This document shows, piece by piece, positions 11,901 to 23,958 of a DNA stretch of 64,000 nt. This stretch comes from Turnera subulata (lineage: Eukaryota; Streptophyta; Magnoliopsida; Malpighiales; Passifloraceae): NCBI GenBank assembly GCA_028386065.3, contig JAKUCV010002511.1, positions 39,024 to 103,023 on the forward strand, given 5' to 3'. Under the pieces are notes generated by a model. The model saw only the letters and a program-made list of their open reading frames with translations. It had not been told where the DNA came from and made no database searches. Position numbers and translations under genes: made by a program. Numbering within the stretch: the first letter of the stretch is position 1; each line of letters begins with the position of its first letter.

Positions 11901-12837
11901 TGTTGTATGTTGACGACATCCTACTTATTGGGAATGACATTCCAACACTACAGTCTGTAAAGGCTTGGTTAGGGAAGAATTTCTCAATGAAGGACTTAGG
12001 AGATGCAGCCTATGTGTTAGGCATAAAGATCTATAGAGATAGATCCAAAAGGCTTCTCGGGCTAAGTCAAAGTACATATATTGACAAGGTGCTAAAGAGG
12101 TTTAGCATGCAAGACTCCAAGAAAGGATTCTTGCCCTTGTCACATGGCATATCTCTCTCAAAGAATCAGTGTCCTAGTACGACTAAGGAGAGAGACGGAT
12201 GAGTAAGATTCCTTATGCTTCTGCAATAGGATCTATCATGTATGCCATGCTATGTACTCGACCGGATGTCGCTTATGCTTTGAGTGTCACAAGCAGATAC
12301 CAAGCTGATCCCGGTGAGAGTCACTGGATAGCAATTAAAAATATCCTTAAGTACTTGAGAAGGACTAAGGATGCATTCCTGGTTTACGGAAGCGTGGATG
12401 AGCTTGTTGTAAAGGGTTACACAGATGCTAGCTTCCAAACCGATAGGGATGATTTTAGATCGCAATCAGGTTAAGTGTTTTGTCTTGGAGGTGGTGCTGT
12501 ATGCTGGAAGAGTTCAAAGCAAGAGACAGTTGCCGATTCTACAACTGAGGCTGAGTACATTGCTGCCTCAGATGCAGCGAAAGAGGCTGTTTGGTTCAAG
12601 AAGTTCGTAACTGAACTTGGGGTAGTTCCGAGTATTGAGAGTCCGATTGAGCTCTATTGTGATAACAATGGGACAATCGCACAGGCTCAGGAACCTAGAT
12701 ACCACCAAAGATCCAAACATATTCTCCGACGCTATCATCTTATTAGAGATATCATAGATAGAGGCAATGTCAGACTGTGCAGAGTTCCATATAAGAACAA
12801 AGTAGCAAATCCGTTGACTAAGCCGCTCACACAGTAG
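8940..12837 (+). pseudogene. gag-pol: Copia-A gag-pol polyprotein, degenerate
   Basis: Start taken at ATG 8940, before 11 readable codons and a TGA at 8970. Order of domains: gag (to about 9680); zinc knuckle CFHFNKPGHWKRNC with its second Cys lost; protease with LDTG (Asp-Thr-Gly at 9849-9857); GAG-pre-integrase block (LWNCRLGH, first His changed to Asn); integrase; RT with YVDD at 11906-11917; RNase H to 12837. Lesions: TGA 8970, TAG 9030, a frameshift near 10490 (two extra bases compared with Copia-B), TGA 10622, TAA 11813, a frameshift near 12195, TAA 12472. The longest open piece is 9060-10535. The protein would build and integrate virus-like particles, but this copy cannot make it. Confidence 0.9.
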
Positions 12838-12896
12838 AAGCATGATGGTCATGTTGCGTCAATTGGTATTAGAAACATGTATAATTGGCTTTAGTG

Positions 12897-12908
12897 CAAG
12901 TGGGAGAT
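12897..12908 (+). other. Polypurine tract of Copia-A
   Basis: The sequence GCAAGTGGGAGAT lies directly before the TGTTAGTG start of the 3' LTR, as expected for plus-strand priming. Confidence 0.7.
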
Positions 12909-14421
12909 TGTTAGTGTAATATGCCAAAAAGCCAATCAATGGATGTTTATTTGTAATCATGTATACACATTAAGGTTATTCCAATAAATATCGTTTATGA
13001 GATAAACGCTTGCACTTATTTATAACCCTAGAATATTTATATATTCTTAAATGTCCCTAGTCGAATATTATTATGGATGGGTTGTAATAATAAATTAAGA
13101 CTAGCGTATGTTGAGAATTATATGTGATATGAATTCTACATACGGGTACAAGTTAGAGAACTTGTGGACTGGACCGACCCACATAAGAACGCTACATGGA
13201 ACGTTATATGATTGTCATTAGCGGTTCTTATATGTATTGTCCATAGACCTGTGATCATCAAGGTTCCCAACATATGAGTCGTATACTTTGATATTACTCT
13301 TGGCTATTTCGTAAATGAGTAGACTTAGTGTAATCATTGGGTATATGATAAATGTGTAGTGGGTTTTGTATGATCCAGAGGGGATTTGTCCAACCCATAT
13401 AACGGGTATATTATCGGATGGTTTCTTGATAGAGTTGAACTGTAAATGCACGGCCGCGCTCGAATTATGATATGGTGATATCATTAGTATCCGTTTTACA
13501 CAGTTAGCTCGAGGATCAAGAAACCGAGATTAAATATATTCGAGAATGACATATTCCATGTCTCGTGTTTAATCTTGATAATGGGACGAAGGGACGATGA
13601 CATGTTTCCGAGGCATATTAAATCAGTACTGATCTTGTCGTTCGGGTAGCAATGATGTGTTGCTAGACGCCGCTCTTTGCTTATAATTGTAAATGAGTTT
13701 ACAATTATTGCCGGACGTTACAAGTGCCTACAGGGTCACACACTTAGAATCGTTGATTCGAGCAGGTGGTTGAACCGTAGTTGGACTATGGTTCGACCAG
13801 GTGTGGTTGGACCGTGGTTGGACTAGGATCGTTTTGGGCTGGTTTGATACAATAATTGTCAGAATTATTGAGCCAAACCTGATTGCTTGTGATGTGTAAT
13901 CCCATTAGTGCTTAGTGGTAGACAAGATAATGGGTATCTTAATCATGATGGGCCATTATGCTGGCCATTTCCCTAAGCACTAATTGAGTGGCATAATTAG
14001 ATTATGCTTTGGGTTTTTTTGGCTGATTGCATTCTGGTTTTTGAGAGCCTTGAGAGTGTGTTTTCAGACCTGTAAGAACACACACAAACACTCACCCATT
14101 CTTTGAGAAGGAAAGTAACACCACATAGCTCCCGGAAATTCGTAGCTAGCACCACGGTTCGTGAGTGCTTGGGTTGGAGATCGTGAGACGTTTTCCGGCT
14201 GTGATTGACGGTTCGTGTGGATACCGTAGAGGAGCAGGATATGCTTCTGGCTCTAGCTGATTCAGTTCATCAATTGGGTGAAAGACCTCAACCGTTTTAG
14301 GTATGTTCGTTTTTGTTATTCGGTTTAGCTACCCTTCACTTGGATCCTCCATGTGTATCTGGTTTTTCCGCTGCATATGTTATTGCTTTTGATTGTCAAT
14401 TAGCATGCCCAGAGACTTACA
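12909..14421 (+). repeat. 3' LTR of Copia-A
   Basis: TGTTAGTGTAAT to CTTACA, 1513 bp, followed by the TAGTT duplication. It carries the longer GGTTGGACC-type minisatellite at 13767-13830. Confidence 0.9.
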
Positions 14422-14426
14422 TAGTT

Positions 14427-15616
14427 GGCCTAGTTGGCCAATTGGTGCGCCAAGTGCACAAGATGTGTGCTGCATGTGTTTACTTGTTATCCATGATTAT
14501 TGTGCTTGTGACTGATGTGTAGCTGCTTGTATGGCAGGGAATAACAAGGAGCCTCAATAGGAGGAAAGTCCTAGGGAGGCATAATTTCTCTAAGTAAGTT
14601 AGGGATTTATGTTTGGTATGCTTATGAGTGCATTCTATGTTGGGCGGAAAGCCCATGGCTGCCTTGTTGTACACTGATGGTGCATGATTGTTTGCAGTGT
14701 TGTGCTTGTGGAATTATTGGCTTATGTAGGCTTGATCTGTTGCCCACGAATTGGGGCTGTGCACTGCATTTGCATACATATGCATCACGAAATCATTGGC
14801 CAATTGATTGTATGGTAGTGCAAGCTAGGCTTGTACGTACCAATGGGTTAATGGGCACTTCTTGTGCGCCAGTTTACAGGTTGGATAGCCTTGCAGAGGG
14901 CAATGTCCGCTAGGTTCAAAAGGCAGGTACAAAAAATAACTACTAAGGGCTGTGTAGTTGGGCAGCAAGCCATGTGCACTTCCCATGACTCGAAATGCCT
15001 CGTAATGGGGGCTGTTGGTTAAGAATCAGTACAAACATTGTTGTCCGATTGTATGGTCGCCATAGGCCATTGTTTCCCCTACCAATGGGGTGTTGGAAGT
15101 AGGGAAGCTATGGTTTTTACCTGATGATGCTCATGTCCAGAATTGCATGCATTATGAGCTTTTCATGCATGATTTCCTATCTTACTGAGTTGTAGACTCA
15201 CCCCTTTCCCTTAACTTTACTTCCAGGTTTGGGAGAGAGGAGTAAGCCAGTGTGGGAGGACCCGGACAGGAGGGATCTTTAGAGTTGGGTATTTAGCAAA
15301 CTTTGGTTAGGCCCTACTTTTGTATACACATAAGTCAAACTAGTGTAGGCTTGTTGGTAGTGCCCTTGTAGCATGGTTTTGTAACATAAGTTGTTTATGT
15401 TGTGTGCAACTTGTTAACATTGACAGATGCCCTCCATGTATGATAGTTGCACAAATAAAGTTATAATCGATGTTTGTACACCACTATGTTGCTTAAAATT
15501 AATTACTCGGCCAAAGTCTTAAACTTCTGCCATATAGTAGAAAGGCCTGAGGGTGCCTAAATGGCACGCTTAACTGCTCTAGGCACCTGGCCGGTTGCGC
15601 TAGTGGGGGTGTGACA
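14427..15616 (+). repeat. 5' LTR of G2, second piece
   Basis: Continues the LTR after Copia-A and matches about 21297-22486. It ends GTGTGACA at 15616. The two pieces sum to about 1977 bp, against 1978 bp for the 3' LTR. Confidence 0.9.
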
Positions 15617-15618
15617 GC

Positions 15619-15637
15619 TTGGTAGAGGAGCATGGTT
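15619..15637 (+). other. Primer-binding site of G2
   Basis: CTTGGTAGAGGAGCATGGTT follows the LTR by two bases. It resembles the initiator-tRNA-Met complement (TGGTATCAGAGC) with a few changes, as is common in chromoviruses. The following 190 bp is leader with no gene. Confidence 0.55.
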
Positions 15638-15830
15638 ACAAAATTGTGCAAGGGCATACGGTTTAGATGCTATTGGACTAACACCCATCAAGCTAAGAAC
15701 GAGGGTTGGTGAGTGCTGATTTCTACGTGTGTTTTGCTTGTTTGCTGTGTGCACAGCTAAACTAGGGAAGAGGCATCTTGAGAAGGATGTTGTTGATGAG
15801 GACATCGTGCATGATGAGTAATTTGTCCGT

Positions 15831-16976
15831 GTGGCTCGACGGAAGGTGGATAAGGGAAAAGCTCCAGGTGTCCCCGAGGATGCGGTTGTGGGTGAGAGTG
15901 AGTACTCTGATCCAGCCCAAAGGGATGACACCACTGTTGAGGCTTTGAAAGCTGAGTTGCAAGGTGTAAATCGAGTTTTTGAGACTATTTCTGGTTGGAT
16001 AGCTGAAAAGGAAAAGCAAGGTAGAAATGTTCAGGCGGTACAGACGGTTTAGGAATTGGAGGTACCATTGGTACCTTTGTGAAGCTTGATCCGCCTACGT
16101 TTTCTGCTGGGGAGAATAAGGATCCACAACGGTTTCTTGACTCAGTATAGAAACGTTGTGAAGCCATGGGTTATACAGACCGTAGGGCTGTGAACTTGGC
16201 TGCTTTTCGACCGGAAGGAGATGAAGTAAATAATTGGTATGAATCCAAGAAGAGTGAGAGGACTCCAGGAGCACCACAATGTTGTTGGGATGAGTTTTGT
16301 ACTATGTTCCTTGATAGGTTCCTACCGCGTAGTGTGAGGGAGGAATGAGCCTATGAGTTTGAGTCCTTGAGGCAGGGGGATATGTCTGTTGGAGAGTATG
16401 ATTCCATGTTTGTGAAACCGTCCAAATATGCTCCTCATTTGGTTCTTGATGAGCAAAGAAAGATTAGACGTTTTATCCATGGTTTGCAGGACTATTTGTA
16501 CAATTCCCTAGCTGCTCTTGAATTTCCTTCCTACGCTACTGTGGTTGATAAGGCTAGGGGACTTGAGTCCCGAGCTAAGGAAGTTAGGGCTAAAGCTGAG
16601 ACTAAGCAGCGAGCTAAGCAAGGTAGACCAATGGCAACAACGCACCTTCAGTGGCACTGGTCAGACCTGTGGTCGAGTACAGATGGGATATTGGGGTAAT
16701 CTGCTCAGGGCACAAAAGAAGAACAATTCCGGAAAGGGCACATCTGGTGGGGATGCTAGTTCGGCACCAAGGCCAAAATTTGGAAGAGGCAGTGGCTCCC
16801 AAGTGATGCAGGCTGTACCTCCTAGTGTGTGTTATACTTGCCATCAGCATGGGCATTTTGCCCGTAAATGTCCATTGAGTCCGCAGCCTTCTGTAGGCAG
16901 TGTGGTGTCTCCACCATCGAGGCAAATTCGAGCAGATAGTCAGACTATGTCCCGTGGCAGGGGTAACATGGGATGA
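15831..16976 (+). pseudogene. gag: G2 (Tekay-like) gag, degenerate
   Basis: The readable frame starts at GTG 15831, after a TAA a few codons upstream, and the original ATG is not identifiable. A retrotransposon-gag domain spans about 16080-16600 (FSAGENKDPQRFL, FLDRFLP, then the GDMSVGEYDSMF block). The C-terminal zinc knuckle CYTCHQHGHFARKC (16830-16871) is intact (CX2CX4HX4C). Stops include one at about 16050, one at about 16148 and one at 16346, and the frame changes near 16600-16690. Gag forms the particle and binds RNA; this copy cannot be translated through. Confidence 0.82.
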
Positions 16977-17039
16977 GGTGGAGGTGGTAGAGGATCGAGG
17001 CAAGCACAATCGAGTCAGGGGTAGGCCCGTGTTTTCTGC

Positions 17040-20000
17040 CTGACCCAAGAGGATGCTAAGGCGTCGAACACCGTTGTAACAGGTATACTAAAATTTTGCT
17101 CTTGCCCAGCACTTACTTTAATTGATACTGGTTGCACATATTCATTTGTTAATTTGCATTTTGCCAAGTATTTCTCCAAAGTTCCGTCTAAGTTAGATAC
17201 CGTGATGGTTGTATATACCCCTGTTGATGAGCGAGTATGTGTGGAGAATGTGTATCGGGATTGTGATGTGTGCATTGCTGGGCGTAACTTGCTGGCAGAT
17301 TTGATGTTGTTACCTATGGCTGAATTTGATGTTATTTTGGGGATGGATTGGTTGTCAAGGTATGGAGCACAGGTATATTGTGCAAATAAGCGGGTTAAGT
17401 TTAAACCACTTGGTGAAACAGAATTTGTTTTCCAAGGGAAATTTGTGAAATCCTTGCCCGAATTCATTTCTGCTGCGAAGGCAACCAATTTAGCATTATC
17501 AGTTGAGTGTTTGTATTTGGCCTCGGTGCACAGTGTAAGTGAGCCGAGTAAGTCTGTTGAACAAGTCCCTATTGTCAATGAATTTCCTGATGTGTTCTCG
17601 GATGACTTAGTCGGACTGCCACCTGATCGGGAAACAAAATTTGGTATTGAATTAATACCCGGGGCAGAACCTGTGTCCATAACACCGTATCGAATGGCAC
17701 CAGCAGAATTACCGGAGTTGAAAAAACAGTTACAGGACTTGTTGGATAAAGGGTTCGTTAGACCCAGTGTGTCTCTGTGGGGTGCACCAGTGTTGTTTGT
17801 AAAGAAAAAGGATGGTTCAGTGAGGCTTTGTATTGATTATCGGCAATTGAATAGGCTGACCGTGCGGAATAAGTACCCTTTGCCCCGCATAGATGATTTA
17901 TTTGACCAGTTACAGGGTGCTAAGTTCTTCTCAAAAATCGATTTACGGTCAGGTTACCATCAACTGATGATCAAGGTTGAGCATGTGTCAAAGACAGCAT
18001 TTAGATTCCGGTATGGCCACTATGAATTTTTGGTTATGCCGTTTGGGTTAACTAATGCTCCGACAGCTTTTATGGACTTAATGAATCGAGACTTCAAGCA
18101 ATTTTTGGATAAAATATGATAGTTTTTATTGATGACATACTGGTGTATTCCAAAAGTAAGGGGGAACATGAGATGCATTTGCGAATGGTGTTACAGACTT
18201 TGCGGAAGGAGAAGTTGTATGCGAAGTTTTCCAAATGCGAATTTTGGCTAGAAAGTGTATCGTTTTTAGGGCATGTCATTTCTCAGGGAGGAATTGGGGT
18301 AGACCCACAGAAGGTGGAGGCCATTGTGAATTGGCCAAGACCAACTAATGTAACTGAGGTGCGAAGTTTTCTAGGATTAGCTTGGTATCACCGATGATTC
18401 GTAAACGGTTTTTCCAGCATTGCTGCCCCACTAACTAAGCTTACACAAAAGAAGGTGCAATTTATGTGGACGGATGAGTGTGAAAGGAGCTTTCAGGAGC
18501 TGAAATGTAGATTGACAACCGCACCAATTCTTGCATTGCCTGTGGAAAATGGGACATTTACCGTGTATCATGATGCTTCAAGGGTTGGTCTGGGTTGTGT
18601 GTTGATGCAGGATGGGAAGGTGATTGCGTATGCATCCTGAAAACTTAAGAAAAATGAGGAGAACTACCCGGTACATGACCTTGAGATGGCAGCAGTGATT
18701 TTTGCGTTAAAGATCTGGCGCCATTATCTTTATGGGGAGCCATGTGAAATCTACAGAGACCACAAAAGTTTGAAGTATATCTTTAAACAGCGGGATTTGA
18801 ATCTTAGACAACGTAGATGGGTTGAGTTACTCAAGGATTATGATTGTGTGATCAAATATCACCCAGGAAAGGCCAATGTAGTGGCTAATGCATTGAGTCG
18901 AAAATCAATGGTTAGTCTTGCACATTTGAGTATGACCAGAAGATCTGCTGTAGGAGATTAGCATAGGTTGCTTGATGAAGGATTGCAATTTGAAGTTTCT
19001 GAAATGGGTGCACTTTTGGCACACTATCAAGTGCAACCCACTTTGATTGGAGAAATTGCTAAAGCTCAGGAGGAGGATGAGGAAACAAAAGCTTGGAAAG
19101 AAAAAGCCAGCAAAGGTGAATTAGTGGAGTTTGTAGTGTCTAAGGATGGTATTCTGAAGTTTGGTACCCGAGTTTATGTTTCGAAGATTGGTAATCTCTG
19201 CAGTAAGCTCATGGATGAGGCAAATCAGTCTCGTTATACTATGCACCCAGGTTCTACTAAGATGTACCGTGATCTTAAACAACAATACTGGTGGAACAAT
19301 ATGAAGAGAGATATAGTTGAGTATGTTGCTAAGTGTTTAACGTGTCAACAGGTTAAGGGGGAGCATAAAAAAGTACCTGGTTTGTTGCAGCCTTTGCCTG
19401 TTCCAGAATGGAAGTGGGAGAGGGTTGCTATAGACTTTGTTAGTGGATTGCCGAAAACCGCTGGCGGGTTTGATTCTATTTAGGTTGTTGTGGATAGATT
19501 AACCAAATCTGCACACTTCTTATCAGTGAAAACAACCTACAATTTCACTAAGTTGGCCCAAGTTATTTATTGATGAGATCGTGAGATTGCATGGTGTACC
19601 TGTGTCTATTGTGTCGGATCGAGGTCCCCAATTCACATCCAGGTTTGGGCAGAATTTCCTGGAAGCAATGGGCACAAAGCTTGATCTAAGTACGACATTT
19701 CATCCATAAACTAATGGCTAGAGTGAACGAGTAATCCAAATTTTAGAAGACATGCTGAGGGCTAGTGTTCAAAGTTATGGAGATAGTTGGAACAAGTACT
19801 TATCACTTGTGGAGTTTGCTTATAATAACAGTTATCAGTCCAGCATTGGCATGGCACCATACGAAGCATTGTATGGTCGAAGATGTCGTACACTCGTCTG
19901 TTGGGATGAAGTGGGTGTGAAAAAATTGTTAGGCCCAGAGATATTGGAATTGACTGGGGAAAAAGTGAAGATTGCACGAGACAATCTTGCTGCGGCACAA

Positions 20001-20513
20001 AGTAGGCAGAAATCTTATGCGGATAATCGGAGACGGGACTTGGAGTTTTCTGTTGAAGATATGGTCTTCTTGAAGGTCTCACCGTCTAAGGGTGTGATGC
20101 GTTTTGGTAGAAAGGGAAAACTGAGTCCCCGATTTTTGGGACCCTTTAAGGTACTGGAGAGGATTGGCTCAGTAGCATATCAGCTTGTGTTGCCACCGAA
20201 CATGTCTTAAATCCATCCAGTATTTCATGTGTCGATGCTACGTAAGTATGTATCAGACCCTTCACATATATTGGCACCACAAGAAGTACAGTTGGGGGAA
20301 GAGCTGACCTACAAGGCTCAACCTGTGAAGATTGTAGACACCCAAGTACGCAGGAAGCGAAATAAGGAGGTGACCTTAGTTAAAGTTGAATGGGAAGATC
20401 CCGCAGGAAGAGAGGTTACTTGGGAATTCGAGAAGGAGATGTTAGACAAATATCCGCATTTATTCTCAGGTAAAATTCGCGGACGAATTTCTTGTAAGGG
20501 GGAGGTGATGTGA
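17040..20513 (+). pseudogene. pol: G2 (Tekay-like) pol with chromodomain, degenerate
   Basis: Order seen: protease with LIDTG (Asp-Thr-Gly 17124-17132) and [11 protein letters not shown] from about 17580, including [20 protein letters not shown] and FIDD (Asp pair 18131-18136); RNase H (FTVYHDAS) to about 18900; integrase HHCC zinc finger (HPGSTKMYRDLK... CLTCQQVKG) near 19240-19350 and core to about 20000; a chromodomain-like tail near 20330-20480 (EVTLVKVEWEDP... TWEFEKEM). Frame changes occur near 18116 and near 19560. Stops include 18395, 18638, 18959, 19481, two in the integrase HP-TNG-SER segment near 19708-19725, and 20208. The chromodomain is what directs chromovirus integration to heterochromatin. 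Confidence 0.88.
20496..20508 (+). other. Polypurine tract of G2
   Basis: AAGGGGGAGGTGA lies directly before the TGTGAGGCCC start of the 3' LTR. Confidence 0.75.
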
Positions 20514-22486
20514 GGCCCTCTGTACAATAGGCGCCTCGGAAAATAATTTACTTGATGGGAAGAGCTTGGTCTGGACTGAGTGTGTGTGTGGTAGGGGCGC
20601 AATTATGTTGTTCGTGTGCAATTGGCACATTTTGGTGCCACTGGCATGCCAAGGGCTGCACCCTTTTGCCTAAAAAGGGCATAGCCAATCAGGAGCCTGG
20701 TAAATGTAAGGTGGAGTTACTGAAGGTAATGGTTAATGAAAGTAAGAAGTTAGAGCTGGCTGGTAAATAGGCCTAAGCAAGAGGTCGCAAGGAAGCATGG
20801 GTGCTGCCACCAAGCTGCTGGCCTAAGCAGGAGGTGGCCAAGAGAGCATAAGGTGCTGCCACCAAACCTGCTGGGTAGGCAGGAGGGTAAGCAGGAGGTG
20901 TCACCACCAAAGTTGCTGAGCTTGCAAGTGGCTGCTTAGTCACCTGCTTGCCCATGCAATAAAAGGGTAGCAAGCACCTCAAGCCCCTCATTCTACTGCC
21001 CAAATTTGTGGTGACCAGGAGGGTTTAGAGAATTTTGAGGACTGAAGAGACTAAGAAGGACAGGAGCAAGAAAGGTGAGCTAAGGCAGAACCATGAGGGT
21101 TTGGTGCGGAATTGGCTTTCCATGGCCACAAATGGCTTGCTCAGTACAAGTAATTGGCACCATGGCAGCCTATTGACCTTGCAGGTGCACAATTGATCCT
21201 AAGGGAAACCAATTGGCCCGTGCAAGGGATTCTAGTGGTTAAGGGGTGACTATTGGCACACTATATGTGTGTTAGTGCACCAAAGGGTGCCTAGTTAGCC
21301 TAGTTGGCCAATTGGTGCGCCAAGTGCACAAAATGTGTGCTGCATGTGTTTACTTGTTATCTATGATTATTGTGCTTGTGACTGATGTGTAGCTGCTTGT
21401 ATGGCAGGGGATAACAAGGAGCCTCAAAAGGAGGAAAGGCCTAGGGAGGCATAATTTCTCTAAGCATGTTAGAGATTTATGTTTGGTATGCTTATGAGTG
21501 CATTCTATGTTGGGCGGAAAGCCCATAGCTGCCTTATTGTACACTGATGGTGCATGATTGTTTGCTGTGTTGTACTTGTGGAATTATTGGCTTGTGTAGG
21601 CTTGATCTGTTGCCCACGAATTGGGGCTGTGCACTGCATTTGCATACATATGCATCATGGAATCATTGGCCAATTGATTGTACGGTAGTGCAAGCTGGGC
21701 TTGTACATACCAATGGGTTAATGGGCACTTCTTGTGTGCCAGTTTACAGGTTAGAGAGCCTTGCAGAGGGCAATGTCCGCTAGGTTCAAAAGGTAGGTAC
21801 ATACAAAAGGTACTAGGGGCTGTGTAGTTGGGCAGCAAGTCATGTGCACTTCCCATGACTCGGAATGCCTCGTATTGGGGGCTGTTGGCTAAAAATTTGT
21901 ACAAACATTGCTGTCCGACTGTATGGTCGCCATAGAGCATTGTTTCCCCTGCCAACAGGGTGTTGGAAGCAGGGAAGCTATGGTTTTTACCCGATGATGC
22001 TCATGTCCAGCATTGCATGCATTATGAGCATTTCATGCATGATTTCCTATCTTACTGAGTTGTAGACTCACCCCTTTCCCTTAACTTTACTTCCAGGTTT
22101 AGGAGAGAGGAGTAAGCCAGTGTGGGAGGACCCGGACAGGAGGGATCCTTAGAGATGGGTATTTAGCAAACTTTGGCTAGGCCCTACTTTTGTATACATA
22201 TAAGCCAAACTAGTGTAGGCTTGTTGGTAGTGCCCTTGTAGCATGGTTTTGTAACATAAGTTGTTTATGTTGTGTGCAACTTGTTAACATTGACGGATGC
22301 CCTCCATGTATGCTAGTTGCGAAAATAAAGTTATAATCTATGTTTGCACACCACTGTGTTGCTTAAAATTAATTAATCGGCCAAAGTCTTAAGCTTCTGC
22401 CATATCGTAGAAAGGACTGAGGGTGCCTAAGTGGCACGCTTAGCTGCTCTAGGCACGTGGCCGGTTGTGCTAGTGGGGGCGTGACA
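20509..22486 (+). repeat. 3' LTR of G2, complete
   Basis: 1978 bp from TGTGAGGCCC to GTGACA, followed by the CAGAG duplication at 22487-22491. It serves as the unbroken reference for the split 5' LTR. Confidence 0.92.
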
Positions 22487-22491
22487 CAGAG

Positions 22492-23250
22492 TCCACCAGG
22501 TTTCCTATAGCTTGATTCTGTTTAGAAAATCGAAGCAGGAATGGCAGCCATACAGTACCAAATTAAGAAAATGGGTAGCAAATTTGATAAGCTGATGGTT
22601 AGCTCTGTTTCAGAATCTGTCAAGAGATGTGTAGCTTGCAATGGTGCCCATACTTTCCAAGAATGCCCGCAGTTGATGACCGAAGAGGCACATTACATCA
22701 ATCGGCAGTCGAGTACGTACCAGCAAGGAGGGAACTAGTATTATCAGCAAAATTAATCATGGGCAGCAAGGCTACCAAATGAACCAACAGCAAAATCCTC
22801 CTCAGGATATGATGAGCATGCTTAAGGCTATTATGGATTCTCAAAATAAATTAACAAAAGATGTGCAACAAATCAAGGCCCACACAAAAATCCTTGATAA
22901 CCAAATAGCCCAGCATGCCTAACAGCTTAAGAACACTCAAGGGCAGCTACCAGGTCAACCGGAAGAAAATCCCAAGGGACAGTGCAAAGCCGTTACCCTG
23001 CGCAGTGGCATAGAACTGCAATAGAGTGACCCCGTTCACCAACCTGCAGTAGAAAAGGATGAAGAAGCAAGTTCGGAAGCTGCTAAACCTCAACCACAGA
23101 CCTCTAAAGGGAAGGAAAAGGTGGAAGAAAAGATTGAAGTGCAGCCATATATGCCTCCTCTTCCATACCCCAAAGTTTACAAGAACACAAAGCTTGATGC
23201 TAAATTTCGGAAGTTTGTAGAGATGTTGAAAAAAGTGTGCATCAATGTAC
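22492..23250 (+). pseudogene. gag: Athila-type gag of G1, C-terminal part with zinc finger
   Basis: Continues the gag broken at 5268. A zinc-finger-like CVACNGAHTFQEC lies at 22628-22666 (CX2CX3HX4C, one residue short of the usual spacing). Next comes a Q- and N-rich stretch, then a K- and E-rich stretch with VEEKIEVQPYMPPLPYP near 23120-23175, a motif region I associate with the Athila gag-protease junction. Stops occur at 22737, 22921, 23022 and 23260, among others. Confidence 0.72.
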
Positions 23251-23261
23251 CTTTTACGTAG

Positions 23262-23951
23262 GTGATTAGTGAGATGCCGAGCTATGCCAAGTTTTTGAAG
23301 GATCTTGTGTCAAAGAGGAGAGCCATTGAGGATGCTGAAACGGTTCCCATGACCGAAAAATGCAATGCACTCATCTTGCAGAAATTTTCAGCAAAGAGGA
23401 AGGACCCAGGGAGTTTTTCAATTCCTTGCATTGTTGATACTCTGAAAATTGACAAAGCTTTGCATTATTTAGGGGCAAGTTTCAGCTTAATTCCTCTGTC
23501 CCTTGCTGAAAGAATGCCAATTGGAGATTTAAAACCCACTAGGATGACCCTATAACTTTCTGACCGAAGCATCAAACATCCTATAGGGATCTTGGAAGAT
23601 GTCTCAGTTCGGGTTGAAAACTTGGAAATTCCTACAGATTTTGTGGTGATGGAGATGGAGGCTGATTCGGATACTCCCATCATATTGGGGAGACCTTTCC
23701 TTGCAACCGCAGGAGCTATGATTGATTGTGCGCAAGGGAAGCTGACCCTCAAGGTTGGCAATGATTTAGTGGAGTTCAACATTCAAGAGGCTGTTAGAAA
23801 CGAATTCAGTGCAAACATGTGCTATAAAGTTGATGCATTAACGGACATGATAGCAAGAGAAATTGACCAAGGAGGCCCACTCTGTGACCCAATTAATGCA
23901 CTATTGACTTCCCTTATTGATGGTGCAGAACATATGGAACAAAAAGCTTAA
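23262..23951 (+). pseudogene. Athila-type protease region of G1
   Basis: An aspartic-protease-like region: the block KDPGSFSIPC, then YLGASFSLIPLSL (from 23466), and further on DTPIILGRPFLATAGAMIDC near 23670-23730. In the Athila family the first motif is normally D-L-G-A with the catalytic Asp. Here that codon is TAT (Tyr, 23466-23468), so the enzyme would be inactive. A TAA at 23553 splits the frame. The reading ends at 23951, just before the solo LTR, and no RT follows. Confidence 0.75.
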
Positions 23952-23958
23952 GAATATA

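Larger units (their letters stand above)
6056..14421 (+). mobile_element. Ty1/copia element Copia-A, TSD TAGTT
   Basis: The duplication TAGTT lies at 6051-6055 and 14422-14426, and removing the insertion restores the G2 LTR (compare 21290-21330). LTRs start TGTTAGTGTAAT and end CTTACA. The internal region has a leader with a palindrome array, one degenerate gag-pol frame with the copia order GAG-PR-IN-RT-RH, and a PPT. Copia-B and Copia-C are relatives. I read the gag as a TNT1/Tork-Angela-like type but cannot place the lineage firmly. Confidence 0.9.
5269..22486 (+). mobile_element. Tekay/Del-like chromovirus G2 (Ty3), TSD CAGAG
   Basis: A perfect 5-bp duplication CAGAG flanks it (5264-5268 and 22487-22491). 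LTRs of about 1978 bp start TGTGAGGCCC and end GTGACA. The 5' LTR is split by Copia-A. The internal order is PBS, gag with zinc knuckle, protease, RT, RNase H, integrase, chromodomain-like tail, PPT. The chromodomain after integrase places it among chromoviruses, and motif style and LTR length suggest the Tekay/Del clade. Many stops and at least two frameshifts show it is dead. Confidence 0.88.
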
